Source of the DNA: Clostridia bacterium
GTDB lineage: Bacteria > Bacillota > Clostridia > TANB77 > CAG-508
Direction: 5' to 3'
DNA length: 29,062 bases
NCBI GenBank assembly: GCA_022791735.1
Contig: JAAVZQ010000083.1
Span: forward strand, 1-29,062
In this document: one piece after another, positions 1 through 8,243 of the stretch
How positions within the stretch are numbered: position 1 is the first letter of the stretch
Layout of the letters: every line of letters begins with the position of its first letter
Program-made: the position numbers and the translations under genes
Notes under the pieces: model-generated
What the model was told of the DNA's origin: nothing
The model's input: the letters and a program-made list of their open reading frames with translations, nothing else
The model's database searches: none

Positions 1-325
1 AGGTTATAAAGGCTTATATAATGGAGAAACTGCTGATGACATTGCTAAAAGAAAAGGATTAAGATATAGAGAAGATATATTAGATAATATGGGAAGTGAA
101 GAACTTGCAGCAAATCTTTTTCGTATTACCCAAACCGAATCAAGATTAAAAAAAGATAATATTTGTAGTGAAAAAGAAGCAAATAAAACTCATTATAATA
201 TTGGCAAAAATATAAGAGAAGTAATTGTAAAAAATGGTGGTACTATGCCAGAAGAATTACCTACACCTAAAAAGAGTTTGAAACAATTAGAAAAAGAAAA
301 TAAGAAAAGTTTAAAAAATAAATAA
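1..325 (+). CDS. dinD: DinD-like DNA-damage-inducible protein, C-terminal part (5' end outside window)
   Basis: The reading frame is open from base 2 and ends with TAA at 325, so the visible 107 residues are the C-terminus of a longer protein. The visible sequence contains YNGETADDIAKRKGL, then MGSEELAANLFRITQTE, then HYNIGKNIREVI and GGTMPEELPTP. These match the C-terminal pattern of the DinD family (YNGETA..I..RKG, GS.ELAANLFRATQTE, GGTMPE.LP), a SOS-linked protein known in E. coli as a RecA modulator. That function is family knowledge; nothing here shows SOS control because the promoter lies outside. The internal ATG at 89 is not the start, since the family match continues upstream of it. 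It contains no CGG codon. Confidence 0.8.
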   Translation, partial: GYKGLYNGETADDIAKRKGLRYREDILDNMGSEELAANLFRITQTESRLKKDNICSEKEANKTHYNIGKNIREVIVKNGGTMPEELPTPKKSLKQLEKENKKSLKNK

Positions 326-479
326 TGATATTTGATGATTCTAAAAAACGGGCAATATACTTGCAATTTTATGTAAAATGGTATATAATAAATTCATACT
401 AGCCTTTTGGCTCGGTACAATAAGCCTCGTGTTTGCAGTATACCAATACACAATATTAAAAATTTTGGAGGTAATCAGG

Positions 480-668
480 ATGAAATATGTAAAACGGCTT
501 GTGGTATCTTTAACGTTTGGTCTTTCAGCGGGAATCTGCATAGCGATATTGGAGTGTTTCTTTCGAAACTCTAGTACATGGTACGAAGATGCATTTGTTG
601 CAGGTTCGTTCTTTGCAATGGGATGCTGGTTCGGAATTGGTATAGACTTCTTCCACAAAGACGAATAA
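480..668 (+). CDS. small hydrophobic membrane protein, unknown function
   Basis: A 62-residue ORF preceded by a strong ribosome binding site (TTTTGGAGGTAATCAGG ending next to the ATG at 480). The same frame is open back to an ATG at 378, but that one has no binding site. Two hydrophobic stretches (about residues 8-24 and 38-54) flank a short polar turn, suggesting two membrane passes; the end is charged (HKDE). Codon choice is unlike the neighbours: TCG, CTT, TTC, and an in-frame CGG at 495-497 (residue 6) that must be read as arginine, because a +1 shift there would destroy the ORF. I take it as a recently acquired cargo gene of low-conservation DNA; I do not recognise its family. Confidence 0.5.
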   Translation: MKYVKRLVVSLTFGLSAGICIAILECFFRNSSTWYEDAFVAGSFFAMGCWFGIGIDFFHKDE

Positions 669-676
669 CATGTTTT

Positions 677-718
677 AAAAAAGAAATTATTCTTTTCCCC
701 AAAAGGGGTTTCTTTTTT
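677..718 (+). terminator. intrinsic terminator after the 480-668 gene
   Basis: Stem CCCC-AAAA-GGGG, extended by an A-rich left side and a T-rich right side, ends in a run of T. It sits 9 bases after the stop codon of the small membrane gene. Confidence 0.7.
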
Positions 719-770
719 GTCTAAAAATTCTTAACTATCTATTGTAAAATTTATTATTTTATGTTACATT

Positions 771-941
771 AAATATAGTCAAAAAACAAGTTTGCAGAAA
801 TAATACTTGCAAACTATTGATAGGACTATATTTAAGAGTTGAAAATAGATATTTTTTGCCCTAACGGTTTCGCAAACGTGTCTAGTTAGGGCACCAAATG
901 TAAAAATCCTAGATTGCTTATATTCTAAACTTTCTAGGATT
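771..941. other. tandem array of three stem-loops in a gene-free stretch
   Basis: The 669-1057 gap has no gene. It holds three successive inverted repeats: 771-833 (AAATATAGTC with GACTATATTT, enclosing an inner GTTTGCAG/CTTGCAAAC stem), 857-893 (TGCCCTAAC with GTTAGGGCA, enclosing GTTTCGCAAAC) and 905-941 (AATCCTAGA with TCTAGGATT, followed by T residues). The close packing suggests a structured RNA or the end of a mobile element; I cannot assign a known RNA family. Confidence 0.45.
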
Positions 942-1057
942 TTATGTTATCAATTTTAATGCAATAGTAATGCAGTAAAAGAAGCGGTGCAAAATTGCCA
1001 ACTGATAATTATGAGTTTGTAAAGTAATTAGAAAACAAATTTTAGAGGTTAAAGAAT

Positions 1058-1498
1058 ATGAATAGTATAAAAATAATGTGTGCTAATAAGAGACATAAAG
1101 AATTTATAGTACATGCTAATAATGTAATAAACAATGTTAATGACACTGAGCAGACTAATGGTTTAGAACAAAATATTGATAAAGATTATTTTTGTGATAA
1201 TCCTAAATTTCATTGTTTAGTTGCTGAATTAGATAATAGACCAGTAGGAATGATTCTATATTCTTACTTTTATTGGGCTAATGATGGAGAAGTTTTATGG
1301 ATTTCCCAAATGTTTGTTGAAGAAGAATATAGGAAATATGGTGTATTCTTTAAACTAATAGGAAAATTAAGAGAAGAAAATAGAGATATAAAAATAATAT
1401 CGTGTGCGACTGGTGATGAAAATAAAAGGATGCAAAGAATATTAAAATACTATGGAGCAAATGAAGTAAATTTAAAATTTTATTATAAGAAAGTGTAA
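1058..1498 (+). CDS. GNAT-family N-acetyltransferase
   Basis: A 146-residue protein with the layout of the GNAT fold. A central strand LVAELDNRPVGMILYSYF precedes the WISQMFVEEEYRKYGVFFKLI segment, which corresponds to the acetyl-CoA binding motif A (V..EYR..G...L). A short C-terminal region follows with YYGANEVNLKFYYKKV, where GNAT proteins usually carry 'YEK.GF....Y.K'. The substrate cannot be predicted. The canonical R/Q-x-x-G-x-G/A loop is degenerate here (YRKYGV). An AGAGG binding site lies before the ATG. It stands alone between hairpin-rich DNA and a leftward gene, which fits accessory content. Confidence 0.7.
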   Translation: MNSIKIMCANKRHKEFIVHANNVINNVNDTEQTNGLEQNIDKDYFCDNPKFHCLVAELDNRPVGMILYSYFYWANDGEVLWISQMFVEEEYRKYGVFFKLIGKLREENRDIKIISCATGDENKRMQRILKYYGANEVNLKFYYKKV

Positions 1499-1537
1499 TT
1501 ATGGGGGATATAGTAATTTATTAATATTTTATGCTAC

Positions 1538-1575
1538 AAACACAAAGAGACTTCAAGCGAAGTCTCCTTGTGTTT
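1538..1575. terminator. bidirectional terminator between convergent genes
   Basis: Near-perfect inverted repeat AAACACAA(A)GAGACTTC-AAGC-GAAGTCTC(C)TTGTGTTT lies between the rightward GNAT gene and the leftward 1589-2353 gene. It can serve either strand. Confidence 0.75.
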
Positions 1576-1588
1576 ATGGCAAATTTCC

Positions 1589-2353
1589 TTATACTTCTGT
1601 AACAACCCAACCAAAAGCTGTAGTTAACGCAGTGTTTCTAGGTTCAATCTTAAGCGTATTTATTAAAGGACGATAATCACCTTTGTCTTCTGGTCTTCCA
1701 CCAAAATAAATAAAAGTCCCATCTTTTTTATCGCATAAAGTAATGCTGTATCCGTTTCCTAAATCTTTAAATCCTCCAATAGGATCAAATAAATTATCCG
1801 AGCATCTATATCGTGCAATTCCTTCGCTATTATCGCAGACTGCATACCAGGCATTTTCTAGACTATAATGTTGTTCTTCTACTAAAGCTTTAATTATCAT
1901 GCCTAGAAATGCATTTCTTTCCTTTTCGTACCCTAACCGACTTTTTTTACTGGGACAAAACTCCTCAGCAAGAATTTTCCAATGTATATTGGGCAAATCG
2001 GGATACCAAAATCTTTCTGTAGTATAGTAGATAGATTGCTCTTGATAATTAAATGCTGGACGACGTTTTTGAACTCTGAAATCTGAAATTCCCGATTCTA
2101 TTACCGCTACGAGTCTGTCTCTAAATTCAACTTGCCTAGGTGTTTGAGGCTTATGCTTAAAGATTTTGTCTTGAAAGGAGAGCTTGCTGGCTTCTACGAT
2201 TGGGAAAAAATCTTCTTGAAAGCCTTGGCGCGTGGGATTTTCTTCGATTATTTCATAATAAAGATTAACAGCATCTCCTCCTTCAATTATTTTAGCTCTA
2301 GAGATTTTGCGACCGATTCTGAAAGTAGTCTTTTGCTCTATTATTTTTGCCAT
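1589..2353 (-). CDS. hypothetical protein, possibly mobile-element cargo
   Basis: A 254-residue soluble protein with no signal peptide or membrane segment that I can see. It opens MAKIIEQKTTFRIGRKISRAK and has a middle part rich in aromatic residues (about 105-125) and a C-terminal part with CDKKDGTFIYFGGRPEDKGD. I do not recognise the family. The start at 2353 is preferred over the ATG at 2359, because AAGGAG lies 8 bases before the former and only 2 before the latter. Codon 141 is an in-frame CGG (complement of 1937-1939) that must be arginine; a +1 shift there gives GGT TAG, a stop. Unlike the core genes it therefore does not follow the CGG rule of this window, which suggests recent transfer. 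Confidence 0.65.
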   Translation of the reverse strand: MAKIIEQKTTFRIGRKISRAKIIEGGDAVNLYYEIIEENPTRQGFQEDFFPIVEASKLSFQDKIFKHKPQTPRQVEFRDRLVAVIESGISDFRVQKRRPAFNYQEQSIYYTTERFWYPDLPNIHWKILAEEFCPSKKSRLGYEKERNAFLGMIIKALVEEQHYSLENAWYAVCDNSEGIARYRCSDNLFDPIGGFKDLGNGYSITLCDKKDGTFIYFGGRPEDKGDYRPLINTLKIEPRNTALTTAFGWVVTEV

Positions 2354-2387
2354 AAACATTTCTCCTTAACTAAAAATTTGTATAGGA

Positions 2388-2462
2388 TTGCTAATGTTTT
2401 AATATTACTTATTATACTACTAATATTTATTTTTTTCAAGTTTATGTTGACAACATTAGCAA
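2388..2462. promoter_or_regulatory. pair of operator-like inverted 11-mers flanking the promoter of the 1589-2353 gene
   Basis: TTGCTAATGTT at 2388-2398 and its exact reverse complement AACATTAGCAA at 2452-2462 lie 64 bases apart centre to centre, about six helical turns. One copy is just downstream of the predicted transcription start and the other just upstream of the -35 box. The arrangement suits a repressor that loops DNA; the regulator is unknown. Confidence 0.5.
2411..2439 (-). promoter_or_regulatory. promoter of the 1589-2353 gene
   Basis: On the minus strand, TTGAAA (complement of 2434-2439), a 17-base spacer and TATAAT (complement of 2411-2416) form a textbook sigma-A promoter about 60 bases before the start codon. 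Confidence 0.75.
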
Positions 2463-2478
2463 GCTCTAATTTTGCCTA

Positions 2479-2507
2479 TTGATATTTGATGATTAGTGTG
2501 ATAAGAT
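2479..2507 (+). promoter_or_regulatory. probable promoter of the fucO-like gene
   Basis: TTGATA at 2479-2484, a 17-base spacer and TAAGAT at 2502-2507, followed after 32 bases by the start codon with AAAGGAGG. The -10 box deviates from consensus. Confidence 0.5.
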
Positions 2508-2539
2508 ATTGAAAAAGATATACAAAGGAGGAAATTGTT

Positions 2540-3694
2540 ATGTCAGAGAAATTCGTTTTAAACGAAACATCTATATTTGGAAGAGGATGTAGGACTGAAC
2601 TTATAAATGAGATAAACTCAAGAGGATTTAAGAAAGTACTATTAGTTACAGATAAGGGACTAGTAGAGTGTAAGCTAATTGAAAAGGTTACTGTGCTTTT
2701 AGATGAAGCGGGTATAGATTATACTTTATATTCAGATATAAAGCCAAATCCAACAATAAAGAATGTTCTAGATGGATATGAAATATGTAAAAAAATGAAA
2801 GCAGATTTAATAGTTGTAGTTGGAGGAGGTTCAGCAATAGATACAGCAAAAGGAATATCTATTTTAATGACAAACCCAGATAGAGAAGATGTAGTTTCAT
2901 TAAATGGACTTTCAAATACAGAAAATAAGGGACTTCCACTTATTGCACTTCCAACAACACATGGAACAGCGGCAGAAGTTACGATTAACTACGTTATAAC
3001 AGATGAAGAAAGAAAAGTAAAGATGGTGTGTGTAGATCCACATGATATACCAATACTTGCAATTGTAGATTCAGAACTTATGGAATCACTTCCAACAATG
3101 ACAGCTGCAGCAACAGGGCTAGATGCATTAACACACGCAGTAGAGGGATATATAACTAAAGCACATAATACAATGTCAGATATGTTCCATTTAAGAGCAA
3201 TAGAACTAATATTTGAGAATTTGCCAAAGGCAGTAAATGAAAAAGATTCAAAGGCTATTGAGAATATGGCATTAGCACAATATATTGCAGGAATGGGATT
3301 TTCAAATGTAGGGCTTGGAATAGTACATTCAATGGCTCATCAATTAGGAGCTGTATATGATACACCACATGGAATAGCAAATGCAATCCTACTTCCAACA
3401 GTTATGAGATTTAATGGAGTGGTATGTGCAGATAGATTTAGAGAAATTTTATGCCATATAGGTAGACCAGATGCAAGAGACTTAAATGATCAAGATGTAA
3501 TTAATACTTTTGTGTGGAAAATACAAGAATTATCAAAAGAATGTGGAGTAACAATTACTGTAAAAGATACAGGCTGCAAAGAAGAAGATTTAGAAATGCT
3601 TGCAGATAAAGCTATGGAAGATCCATGTAGACCAGGAAATCCAAGAGAGACAACAAAAGAGGATTTTATTAGATTATATAAAGAAGCTATGTAA
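2540..3694 (+). CDS. fucO: iron-dependent alcohol dehydrogenase, lactaldehyde reductase (FucO) type
   Basis: A 384-residue cytoplasmic group III metal-dependent alcohol dehydrogenase. The N-terminal Rossmann-like half carries GGGSAIDTAKG (about 95-105), the NAD(P)-binding loop. The helical half carries the iron site: D195 and H199 in ATGLDALTHAVEGY, H263 in IVHSMAH and H277 in DTPHGIANAILLP. Segments such as FGRG near residue 14, TAAEVTINYVITDEE and CVDPHDIP follow E. coli FucO nearly residue for residue. FucO interconverts lactaldehyde and 1,2-propanediol with NADH; related enzymes reduce glyceraldehyde or short aldehydes, so the substrate here is inferred. The full length matches the family, there is no in-frame CGG, and the start follows AAAGGAGG. 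Confidence 0.9.
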   Translation: MSEKFVLNETSIFGRGCRTELINEINSRGFKKVLLVTDKGLVECKLIEKVTVLLDEAGIDYTLYSDIKPNPTIKNVLDGYEICKKMKADLIVVVGGGSAIDTAKGISILMTNPDREDVVSLNGLSNTENKGLPLIALPTTHGTAAEVTINYVITDEERKVKMVCVDPHDIPILAIVDSELMESLPTMTAAATGLDALTHAVEGYITKAHNTMSDMFHLRAIELIFENLPKAVNEKDSKAIENMALAQYIAGMGFSNVGLGIVHSMAHQLGAVYDTPHGIANAILLPTVMRFNGVVCADRFREILCHIGRPDARDLNDQDVINTFVWKIQELSKECGVTITVKDTGCKEEDLEMLADKAMEDPCRPGNPRETTKEDFIRLYKEAM

Positions 3695-3701
3695 ATAGAG
3701 C

Positions 3702-3836
3702 AGTTTGAAAAATAATCAGCATATTGCGTCGTTGTTGTTCGGCAAATTTCCAATCAACGTACATTAGTACGCCTCATGGAATATTTGCCGAACACGCCTA
3801 GCACTATACTAATTCTTTTTCAAACTTAGTTTATAA
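3702..3836. repeat. intergenic palindromic element, family A copy 1
   Basis: Terminal inverted repeats AGTTTGAAAAATAAT and its near complement ending CAAACT at 3836. Inner arms TTCGGCAAAT.TTCC and GGAATATTTGCCGAA pair around the apex AACGTACATNAGTACGCC, which copies at 7490 and 8094 share. It starts 8 bases after the fucO-like stop codon. Confidence 0.8.
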
Positions 3837-3855
3837 ATAAAAAAAGGAGAAAGAG

Positions 3856-5326
3856 ATGAAGGGGAAAAAGATACTAATCATTTCAATTGTTATAATACTT
3901 ATTTTGGCACTAGCAGGTGGAGCAGCAGCTTATGCTTATATAGCAACTGATTTATTTAAGTCAGATGAACAGCTTTTTTATAAGTATATAGCAGAAGTTC
4001 GGAGAAACCTTGAAAAACTTTGAAAGTAAGGAGCTAGAAGAATATTTTAATAAAGTAGAAACTGTGCCATATCAAAATGATAGTAAACTTACAGTAAATG
4101 TAGATGCTAGTGCAATGGCAAATGAAAAATATATGAAAAATGTAAATGATTTAAACATTACATTTAAGGGTAAAATTGACAGAACAAAGAAATTGTCTGA
4201 ACAAGATATAAGTATAAATTATTCAGATGATGTGGCACTCCCTATAAGCTATAGACAAAATGACAATTTGTATGGGGCGTCGTCTAGTTTAATAATAAAT
4301 ACTTATGTATCTGTAAGAAATGAGAATTTGCAAGGCTTATATGACAAAGTTGGAGGAAATACCACAAATAGTTCACAAGAAAATATTCCAAATGAGATAA
4401 ATACAGAAATTTTAGAAATGATGCCAAATTATATAAAAGGTGAAATAGAGAAGCTTAAAAAAATTATACAAGATAATATGGCAGGAGCAAATTTTTCTAA
4501 AGTAGATGAAAATAGTTTTGCTGTGACATTAGACCAAAAACAAACTATGGAAATTGCAACAAAAGTATTAGAAGAGGTAAAGACTAGTAAAGTATTGCCA
4601 GAAGGTATAAGAAATTCAGTAGCTGAGCTGTTAACAGCAGCTAGAAATGCAAAGGTAACAGATGCCGAATTTTTAAAGATAATTGTAAGAAAAGATGGTA
4701 ACTTGACTATTTCTGCAAAAGATATTTTTACTTTGGATATAAAGATTACAGCAAACGAGATAGTAATTTCTACAAATAAAGATGATGGAAGTGTAATAGT
4801 TAAAATCAACAAGATAGGCTCAGGAGAACAAGTAGAATATGATGTAGATTACACATTTATGGCAGAAGAGACACAGACAATGTATTTAAAGGCTAAATAT
4901 AGCAATATAAGCCAAGAGACTGCAAGTGAGAAATATACATTTGGTATGGAAGAAACGGACGGAGAAGATGGTATAGCTTATGAATATAATTTTGAGACAG
5001 AGAAAGTATTTAGACATGGAATGAATATAGAGCCTATAACCAATAATAATTCTTTTGTACTAAATGATGCAAATAAGGAATATCTTACAGGAACACTTGG
5101 GCCTGCAATAATGGAGAGAATACTATATGTGAATAAAGATCAAATGGGCAAACTTGGATTAGAGGAGTATCAAAATCCATTAATATATGCAACACCATTT
5201 GGATATATATTATATCAAAACAGACCAGTAGAAGATTTGATGGATAATGGGCAAAATAACAACCAAGAAAACAGTAGCCAAGAACAAAATAATCAGACAT
5301 CAGAAACTACTTTAAATGAACAATAG
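3856..5326 (+). CDS. membrane-anchored exported protein of unknown function; one CGG +1 site
   Basis: Read with one +1 step at 4000 the gene encodes 489 residues. Residues 4-28 (KKILIISIVIILILALAGGA) are a signal-anchor after a short basic start, so the rest should lie outside the cytoplasm. The body is low in cysteine, rich in beta-strand-like segments, and the C-terminus (about 455-489) is a Gln/Asn/Ser-rich tail. The ATG at 3856 is preceded by AAAAAGGAGAAAGAG. In the zero frame the protein would stop at 4021, after only 55 codons. With the C at 4000 removed, residue 49 is glycine and the frame runs on as AEVGETLKNFESKELEEY. The family is not recognised; the layout resembles large secreted proteins of uncultured Clostridia. 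Confidence 0.8.
4000..4002 (+). other. CGG +1 recoding site (Gly49 of the 3856 gene)
   Basis: In-frame GTT CGG AGA must be read GTT (C) GGA GAA to join the signal-anchor to the rest of the protein. Confidence 0.85.
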
Positions 5327-5422
5327 ATATGGAACTGTAAAACCATTTTAACATTGCATCAAACAATTTCGAAAAGTAATTAAGAAGAGAGTAATAAAAA
5401 AGTTAAATAGATAAGTAAGCCT

Positions 5423-5450
5423 GAGAGTGATTATATTGCTAATCACTCTC
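5423..5450. other. perfect inverted repeat upstream of thrS
   Basis: GAGAGTGATT and AATCACTCTC form a perfect 10-bp stem with an 8-base loop. No T-run follows, so it is a weak terminator candidate for the 3856 gene; a protein-binding palindrome is also possible. Confidence 0.45.
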
Positions 5451-5493
5451 ATTTATAGTGTTATAGGAAAAGTCAAATTGCTTAACAATTGTG

Positions 5494-5522
5494 TTGCTTT
5501 TACAAAAACATTGTAGTATAAT
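5494..5522 (+). promoter_or_regulatory. promoter of thrS
   Basis: TTGCTT at 5494-5499, a 17-base spacer and TATAAT at 5517-5522. The predicted leader is only about 25 bases, so there is no room for a T-box here, although thrS is often T-box controlled in Bacillota. Confidence 0.75.
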
Positions 5523-5554
5523 AAAAAAATAAACACATAGAAAGGGGTATTACT

Positions 5555-7490
5555 ATGATTAATGTAATTTTAAAAGACGGAAGCAAAAAAGAAGTAGCAG
5601 AAGGAGCATCTTGTTTAAATCTTGCAAAATCTATAAGTGAAGGATTAGCAAGAAATATGACAGCAGCAATAGTAAATCGGAGAAGTAAAAGATTTAAGAT
5701 ATGTTTTAGAAGAAGGAAGCAGTGTAGAAATCCTAACATTTGATAACAGCTTAGATGGAAAGAAGGCATACTGGCACACTACATCACATATTATGGCACA
5801 AGCTGTAAAAAGATTATTTCCAGAGGTAAAGCTTGCAATTGGACCAGCAATAGATACAGGATTTTATTATGATTTTGATACAGATACCCCATTTACCGAT
5901 GAAGATAAATTAAAAATAGAAGAAGAAATGAATAAGATTATAAAAGAAGATTTGAAAATTGAGAAATTTGTTCTTCCTAGAAATGAAGCAATAGACCTAA
6001 TGAAAAAGTTAGACGAGCCATATAAACAAGAATTAATAGAAGAATTACCAGAAGGAGAAGAAATATCTTTTTATAAGCAAGGAGATTTTACAGACCTTTG
6101 TGCAGGACCACACTTAGAGAGTACAGGAAAAGTAAAAAAGGTTAAAATATTATCATCTTCAGGAGCATATTGGAAAGGTAGCGAAAAGAATAAAATGCTA
6201 CAAAGAATATATGCAATTTCTTTCCCTAAACAAAGTGAGTTAGATGAATATTTACAAGAGCTTGAAGAAGCTAGACAAAGAGACCATAGAAAAATAGGAA
6301 AAGAACTAGAATTATTTATGACACATCCACTTGTAGGTTCAGGACTTCCAATGTATTTACCAAATGGAGCAGTTGTAAGACGTATGTTAGAAAGATATAT
6401 ACAAGATAAAGAAGTAAAACTTGGATATAAGCATGTATATACACCATCAATGGCAAATGTTGCTTTATACAAAACAAGTGGACATTGGGATCATTACAAA
6501 GAAGATATGTTCCCAGTAATGAAAATGGATGCAGAAGAATTGGTATTAAGACCAATGAACTGCCCACATCATATGCTTATATATAAAAATAAAATGCATT
6601 CATATAGAGAGCTTCCAATAAGAATTGGTGAGCTTGCACATGATTTTAGATATGAAGATAGTGGAAATGTATGCGGACTTGAGAGAGTGCGTGAGATGTG
6701 CCAAAATGATGCACACCTTTTTGTAAGACCAGACCAAATAAAAGAGGAATTTAGAAAGGTAGTAGAATTAATACTTTCAGTATATAAGGATTTTGGATTT
6801 ACAGATTACTCATTTAGATTATCTTTAAGGGATAAGAACAACAAAGAAAAATATTTTGATGATGATGAAATGTGGGATAAGGCAGAAAGTGAGCTTCGTG
6901 CAATTCTTACTGAATCAGGCTTAGATTTCTATGAAGCAGAAGGAGAAGCGGCATTTTATGGACCAAAACTTGATGTTCAAATAAAAACAGCAATTGGTCA
7001 TGATGTAACAATATCTACTTGTCAATTAGACTTTTTATTACCACAAAGGTTTGAACTAGAATATATTGGAGAAGATGGAGAAGCACATAGACCAGTGGTA
7101 ATCCATAGAGCAATTATTGGAACTTTTGATAGATTTTTGTCATTCTTAATTGAGGAGACAAAAGGTGCTTTCCCATTGTGGCTTGCACCAGTACAAGTAA
7201 AGCTACTTCCAATATCTGATAATCAAGTAGAGTATTGCCAAAAGATACAAAAAGAGTTAGAAGAAAAAGATATAAGAGTTGAACTAGATGAAAGAAACGA
7301 AAAGATAGGCTATAAAATAAGAGAAGCACAAATGCAAAAAGTGCCATATATGCTTGTTGTAGGAGAAAAAGAAGTAACAGCTGGAGCAGTAGGTGTTCGT
7401 TCAAGAAAACTCGGAGATGTCGGACAAATGAAAGTAGGCGAATTTGTTAATAAGGTTGTAGAAGAAGTAAAGAACTTTGAAAGGAATTAG
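5555..7490 (+). CDS. thrS: threonyl-tRNA synthetase; one CGG +1 site
   Basis: Class II synthetase that charges tRNA-Thr. With one +1 step at 5678 it has 644 residues, the usual length. The order is a TGS domain (1-62), an editing/second additional domain containing HTTSHIMAQA and CAGPHLE, a catalytic core, and an anticodon-binding domain (about 545-644, VPYMLVVGEKE). The zinc ligands are C336 (RPMNCPHH), H387 (NDAHLF) and H517 (VIHRAIIG). In the zero frame the protein breaks inside the TGS domain and stops at 5743. Removing the C gives Gly42 and the expected IVNGEVKDLRYVL. All CGG strings later in the gene (for example CTC GGA, GTC GGA near 7411-7423) are out of phase and cause no break. The start is set by AAAGGGG before ATG 5555. 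A family A palindrome begins at its stop codon. Confidence 0.97.
5678..5680 (+). other. CGG +1 recoding site (Gly42 of ThrRS)
   Basis: AAT CGG AGA must be read AAT (C) GGA GAA; otherwise the TGS domain is cut and the catalytic core is lost. Confidence 0.9.
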
Positions 7491-7613
7491 GTTGAAAAAT
7501 AATTGCGTTTTGGCGTTGTTGTACTTCGTGAGATTTCCCATCAACGTACATGAGTACGCCTCAGGAAATATCTCACTTGTACGCCTAGCCAAAAGCACAA
7601 TTCTTTTCCAACC
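7490..7613. repeat. intergenic palindromic element, family A copy 2
   Basis: Ends GGTTGAAAAATAATT and AATTCTTTTCCAACC. Inner arms GTGAGATTTCC and GGAAATATCTCAC surround the shared apex AACGTACATNAGTACGCC. It overlaps the last base of the thrS stop codon and ends just before the rpiB binding site. Confidence 0.85.
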
Positions 7614-7640
7614 AGATTTAAGAAAGGAACGTGAATAGAA

Positions 7641-8090
7641 ATGAAAATAGTAATAGGAGCAGACCACGGAGGATATAAATTAAAAGAAGAGATAAAAAAA
7701 TACTTAGAGGAAAAGAACATATCTTATGAAGATAAGGGTGCATATTCAGAAGATAGTGTAGACTATCCAGATATTGCAAAAGCTGTTGCAAGTGATGTAT
7801 CAAATAAAAAAGCAGATATAGGAATATTAATTTGTAGGTCAGGAATAGGTATGTCTATGTGTGCTAATAAGTTTAAAGATGTAAGATGTGCAGTATGCTA
7901 TGAAGAACAAACAGCTAAGTTTTCAAGAATGCATAATAATGCAAATATGTTAGCACTAGGGGCAGATTATATCTCAGTAAATGATGCAGTTTGTATATTA
8001 AGACAATTTTTAGCAACAGAATTTGAAGGTGGAAGACATCAAAGAAGAGTAGATATAATCAACGAAATTGAAAAAGAGAACATGAAATAA
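7641..8090 (+). CDS. rpiB: ribose-5-phosphate isomerase B (RpiB/LacAB family)
   Basis: A 149-residue cytoplasmic enzyme that interconverts ribulose 5-phosphate and ribose 5-phosphate in the pentose phosphate pathway. ADHGGYKLKEEI at 7-18 is the family N-terminal signature. C65 in LICRSGIGMSMCANK is at the position of the catalytic cysteine, with the phosphate/anion-hole loop following; the usual CGTGIG appears as CRSGIG. R-M-H-N-N-A-N-M-L-A-L-G near 105 completes the active site. Some family members act on allose or galactose 6-phosphate, so the substrate is inferred. The start follows AAAGGA with a rather long 12-base spacing. Palindromes of family A lie on both sides. Confidence 0.93.
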   Translation: MKIVIGADHGGYKLKEEIKKYLEEKNISYEDKGAYSEDSVDYPDIAKAVASDVSNKKADIGILICRSGIGMSMCANKFKDVRCAVCYEEQTAKFSRMHNNANMLALGADYISVNDAVCILRQFLATEFEGGRHQRRVDIINEIEKENMK

Positions 8091-8093
8091 ATT

Positions 8094-8217
8094 GGTTCGC
8101 AAAATAATCAGCATCTTGCGTCGTTATTTTTAGTTAGAAAATCCTCAACGTACATAAGTACGCCTCCGGTATTTCTAACTAAAAATGCCTTGCAATATAC
8201 TAATTCTTTTGTGAACC
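8094..8217. repeat. intergenic palindromic element, family A copy 3
   Basis: Ends GGTTCGCAAAATAAT and ATTCTTTTGTGAACC. Inner arms TTTTTAGTTAGAAA and TTTCTAACTAAAAA, unlike copies 1 and 2, still pair perfectly around the same apex. It begins 4 bases after the rpiB stop codon. Confidence 0.85.
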
Positions 8218-8243
8218 TTATGAATATATGAGGAGTGATAATA

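Noticed and set aside
341..658. Leftward ORF opposite the small membrane gene
   Set aside because: It is a mirror of the 480-668 gene on the other strand, with no binding site and no family resemblance.
378..668. Longer 96-residue version of the small membrane gene
   Set aside because: The ATG at 378 has no ribosome binding site, while the ATG at 480 has a strong one directly upstream.
5326..5555. T-box leader for thrS
   Set aside because: The promoter lies only about 30 bases before the gene and no specifier stem or T-box consensus is visible.
3702..8217. CRISPR array from the spaced repeats at 3702, 7490 and 8094
   Set aside because: The units are 124-135 bp palindromes separated by whole genes, not short repeats with unique spacers, and no cas gene is present.
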